Below, one piece after another: positions 62,858 to 64,000 of a DNA stretch of 64,000 bases. A program made the position numbers and the translations under genes. The first letter of the stretch is position 1. Each line of letters starts with the position of its first letter. The DNA comes from G963669295 sp963669295 (lineage in GTDB: Bacteria; Bacteroidota; Bacteroidia; Flavobacteriales_D; CALLUQ01), in the NCBI GenBank assembly GCA_963669295.1, contig OY769938.1:3968001-4032000 (forward strand). The letters run 5' to 3'. The notes under the pieces were generated by a model, which was not told the DNA's origin, searched no databases, and saw nothing but the letters and a program-made list of their open reading frames with translations.

Positions 62858-64000
62858 TTACTGTTTCACTATTTTTTCGGTAATGATGTTGTTGCGCGAA
62901 GTGCATTTAATTAAGTAAATGCCTCTTGGTTGTTCGTGAATATCAATAGTTGTTTTACTAACGTTTTGATATTGCTGGTAAAACACCTGCTTGCCTTGTA
63001 CATCGTAAATTTCTACCGCCATTACTTCATCGGCATTTTCCCATTGTAAAGTAAACAACCCGTTGTTAGGGTTGGGTGCAATGGAAAGTGCCATTTCCTT
63101 CATGGCACTAGCTACAGGGCTGGTGCTGCGATCGGTGGTGTAATCTTCCACATATTCTTCGTAATCATCATGCGTTTCCCCAATCTTGTAAGTGTTGTCG
63201 CAATACTGAGGAATGGCATCAATTTTAGCGTAGAAGGCGCTGCCCTGGGTGGCTATAAACCCTGGAGTAAAAGTGATCTTTTCATGTGCCTTCAACCCAG
63301 GAATGTTACAGCTTCCCATTTGCATTCCGGTACTGCTTACAATGGTTTTATGCACAATTTGATCAGGGTCAGGGCAAGCCGAAGGACTACCACCGGCATT
63401 GGTAATCACCACGTCGGAAGTGTAATAGGTAGGAGGTGCTCCACCACCATTCACAAACATGATGTTGGCCAATGTTTCTTCCGAGAAGTTGATGATGGCT
63501 CCTTCTTCAATGCATAAGTGGCCGGTTTCTTCAACAATGATTAATCCATTGTCGATGAAGTCGAGGGTGGCTCCTGATTTGATGTGCAGCGTTGCGTCGT
63601 TTTTGATGCGTAGCACACTGTTGGCAGCCATTTCCATCTTGGTGCCACTTTCAAGCGTAAGCACGGTTGGATCGGCAAACAAATAGCCGCCCGGTATAGG
63701 ATCGCCATGAGGCTTGGTAGCGGTAGTACCCTGATCCAGGATTACTTCAACGCCATTGCCTACATTAATTTGCGATTGCCTTTCCAACGGATCGTTGTCG
63801 TCGTTGAGCAAGCAGATGTTGCCACACCACCGGGTATCTTGTCCTACATAATAGTTGTCGAAACGAACACGAACGGTATAATCGTAACTGTCGGTATTGC
63901 CTGCATTGTCTACATCTCCTGTGTAATCGGCTTCTGTAATTTCAATGGCAATGCCATTGAGGTAAATCACCCTGTTGTCGTACGAAGCAGGAGAGGATGG
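62858..64000 (-). CDS. Type IX secreted protein (type A tail, 5' partial)
   Basis: The frame is open to the right window edge, so the N-terminus is missing; the first in-window start is not real. The visible part begins with polar beta-strands with CxxxC (WCGNICLLN), then a repeated strand stack (VLTLESGTKMEMAANSVLRI, ATLHIKSGATLDFID) as in a parallel beta-helix. The type A tail follows: LSIAPNPNNGLFTLQW, VEIYDVQGKQVFYQ, QPRGIYLIKC, ending EKIVKQ. The beta-helix suggests polysaccharide binding or adhesion at the cell surface. Confidence 0.85.
   Translation of the reverse strand, partial: PSSPASYDNRVIYLNGIAIEITEADYTGDVDNAGNTDSYDYTVRVRFDNYYVGQDTRWCGNICLLNDDNDPLERQSQINVGNGVEVILDQGTTATKPHGDPIPGGYLFADPTVLTLESGTKMEMAANSVLRIKNDATLHIKSGATLDFIDNGLIIVEETGHLCIEEGAIINFSEETLANIMFVNGGGAPPTYYTSDVVITNAGGSPSACPDPDQIVHKTIVSSTGMQMGSCNIPGLKAHEKITFTPGFIATQGSAFYAKIDAIPQYCDNTYKIGETHDDYEEYVEDYTTDRSTSPVASAMKEMALSIAPNPNNGLFTLQWENADEVMAVEIYDVQGKQVFYQQYQNVSKTTIDIHEQPRGIYLIKCTSRNNIITEKIVKQ

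Overview
The window looks like a chromosomal segment of a marine- or gut-type Bacteroidota, most probably a Flavobacteriales-like lineage; the species cannot be told from sequence alone. The evidence is: secretion tails of the type IX system (one type B gliding-type tail, three type A tails), a short primary sigma factor beginning MRQLKITKSIT, several TAnnTTTG -7 promoter elements, few Shine-Dalgarno sites with several TTG/GTG starts, a long-form GAPDH, a DUF6089 outer-membrane protein, and the order guaB - parvulin chaperones - surA - moxR. No tRNA, rRNA, insertion sequence, CRISPR array or phage gene was seen.

Layout. 1-10.7 kb: a tightly overlapping, one-direction surface-polysaccharide operon (polymerase/ligase, SGNH hydrolase, CotH-like kinase fused to a beta-helix, degenerate metallophosphoesterase, two GT4 and one GT2 glycosyltransferases, an asparagine-synthase-type amidotransferase and a WcaF-like acetyltransferase). 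10.7-15.4 kb: outer-membrane protein, nitronate monooxygenase/FabK-like enzyme and an M16 peptidase pair. 15.5-18.5 kb: a repeat-rich island with a 22-bp tandem array (about 21 units), a roughly 238-bp tandem repeat and cassette-like palindromic repeats. It contains one orphan gene (17154-17714) with a structured leader. 18.7-29.7 kb: a large type IX secreted protein, guaB, three envelope chaperone genes, moxR and a small type IX substrate.

30.0-44.8 kb: a leaderless cysteine-rich beta-propeller protein, GAPDH, RpoD, HtrA, then a six-gene operon (membrane protein, dapF, hypothetical, GNAT, mltG, sugar dehydrogenase). This is followed by an AT-rich pair that looks like a toxin-type effector with an exported partner, phosphoglucomutase and a lipoprotein pair. 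45-54 kb: an accessory stretch with two HExxH metallopeptidase-like proteins lacking signal peptides, two proteins sharing an FSGxYxTQGxFG module, a type IX beta-propeller and a TPR-histidine kinase/LytTR pair. 54-64 kb: housekeeping and envelope genes (Asp/Asn hydroxylase, DUF2279, endonuclease family, archaemetzincin lipoprotein, NUDIX, AraC, GNAT, DinB, Smr), the RNase P RNA gene, a tandem CDGSH protein and a truncated type IX substrate.

The best candidates for undescribed biology are the effector/partner pair at 40.9-42.1 kb, the leaderless zincin locus at 46.4-53.9 kb, the CotH/metallophosphoesterase module inside the polysaccharide operon, and the repeat island with its switch-like leader.
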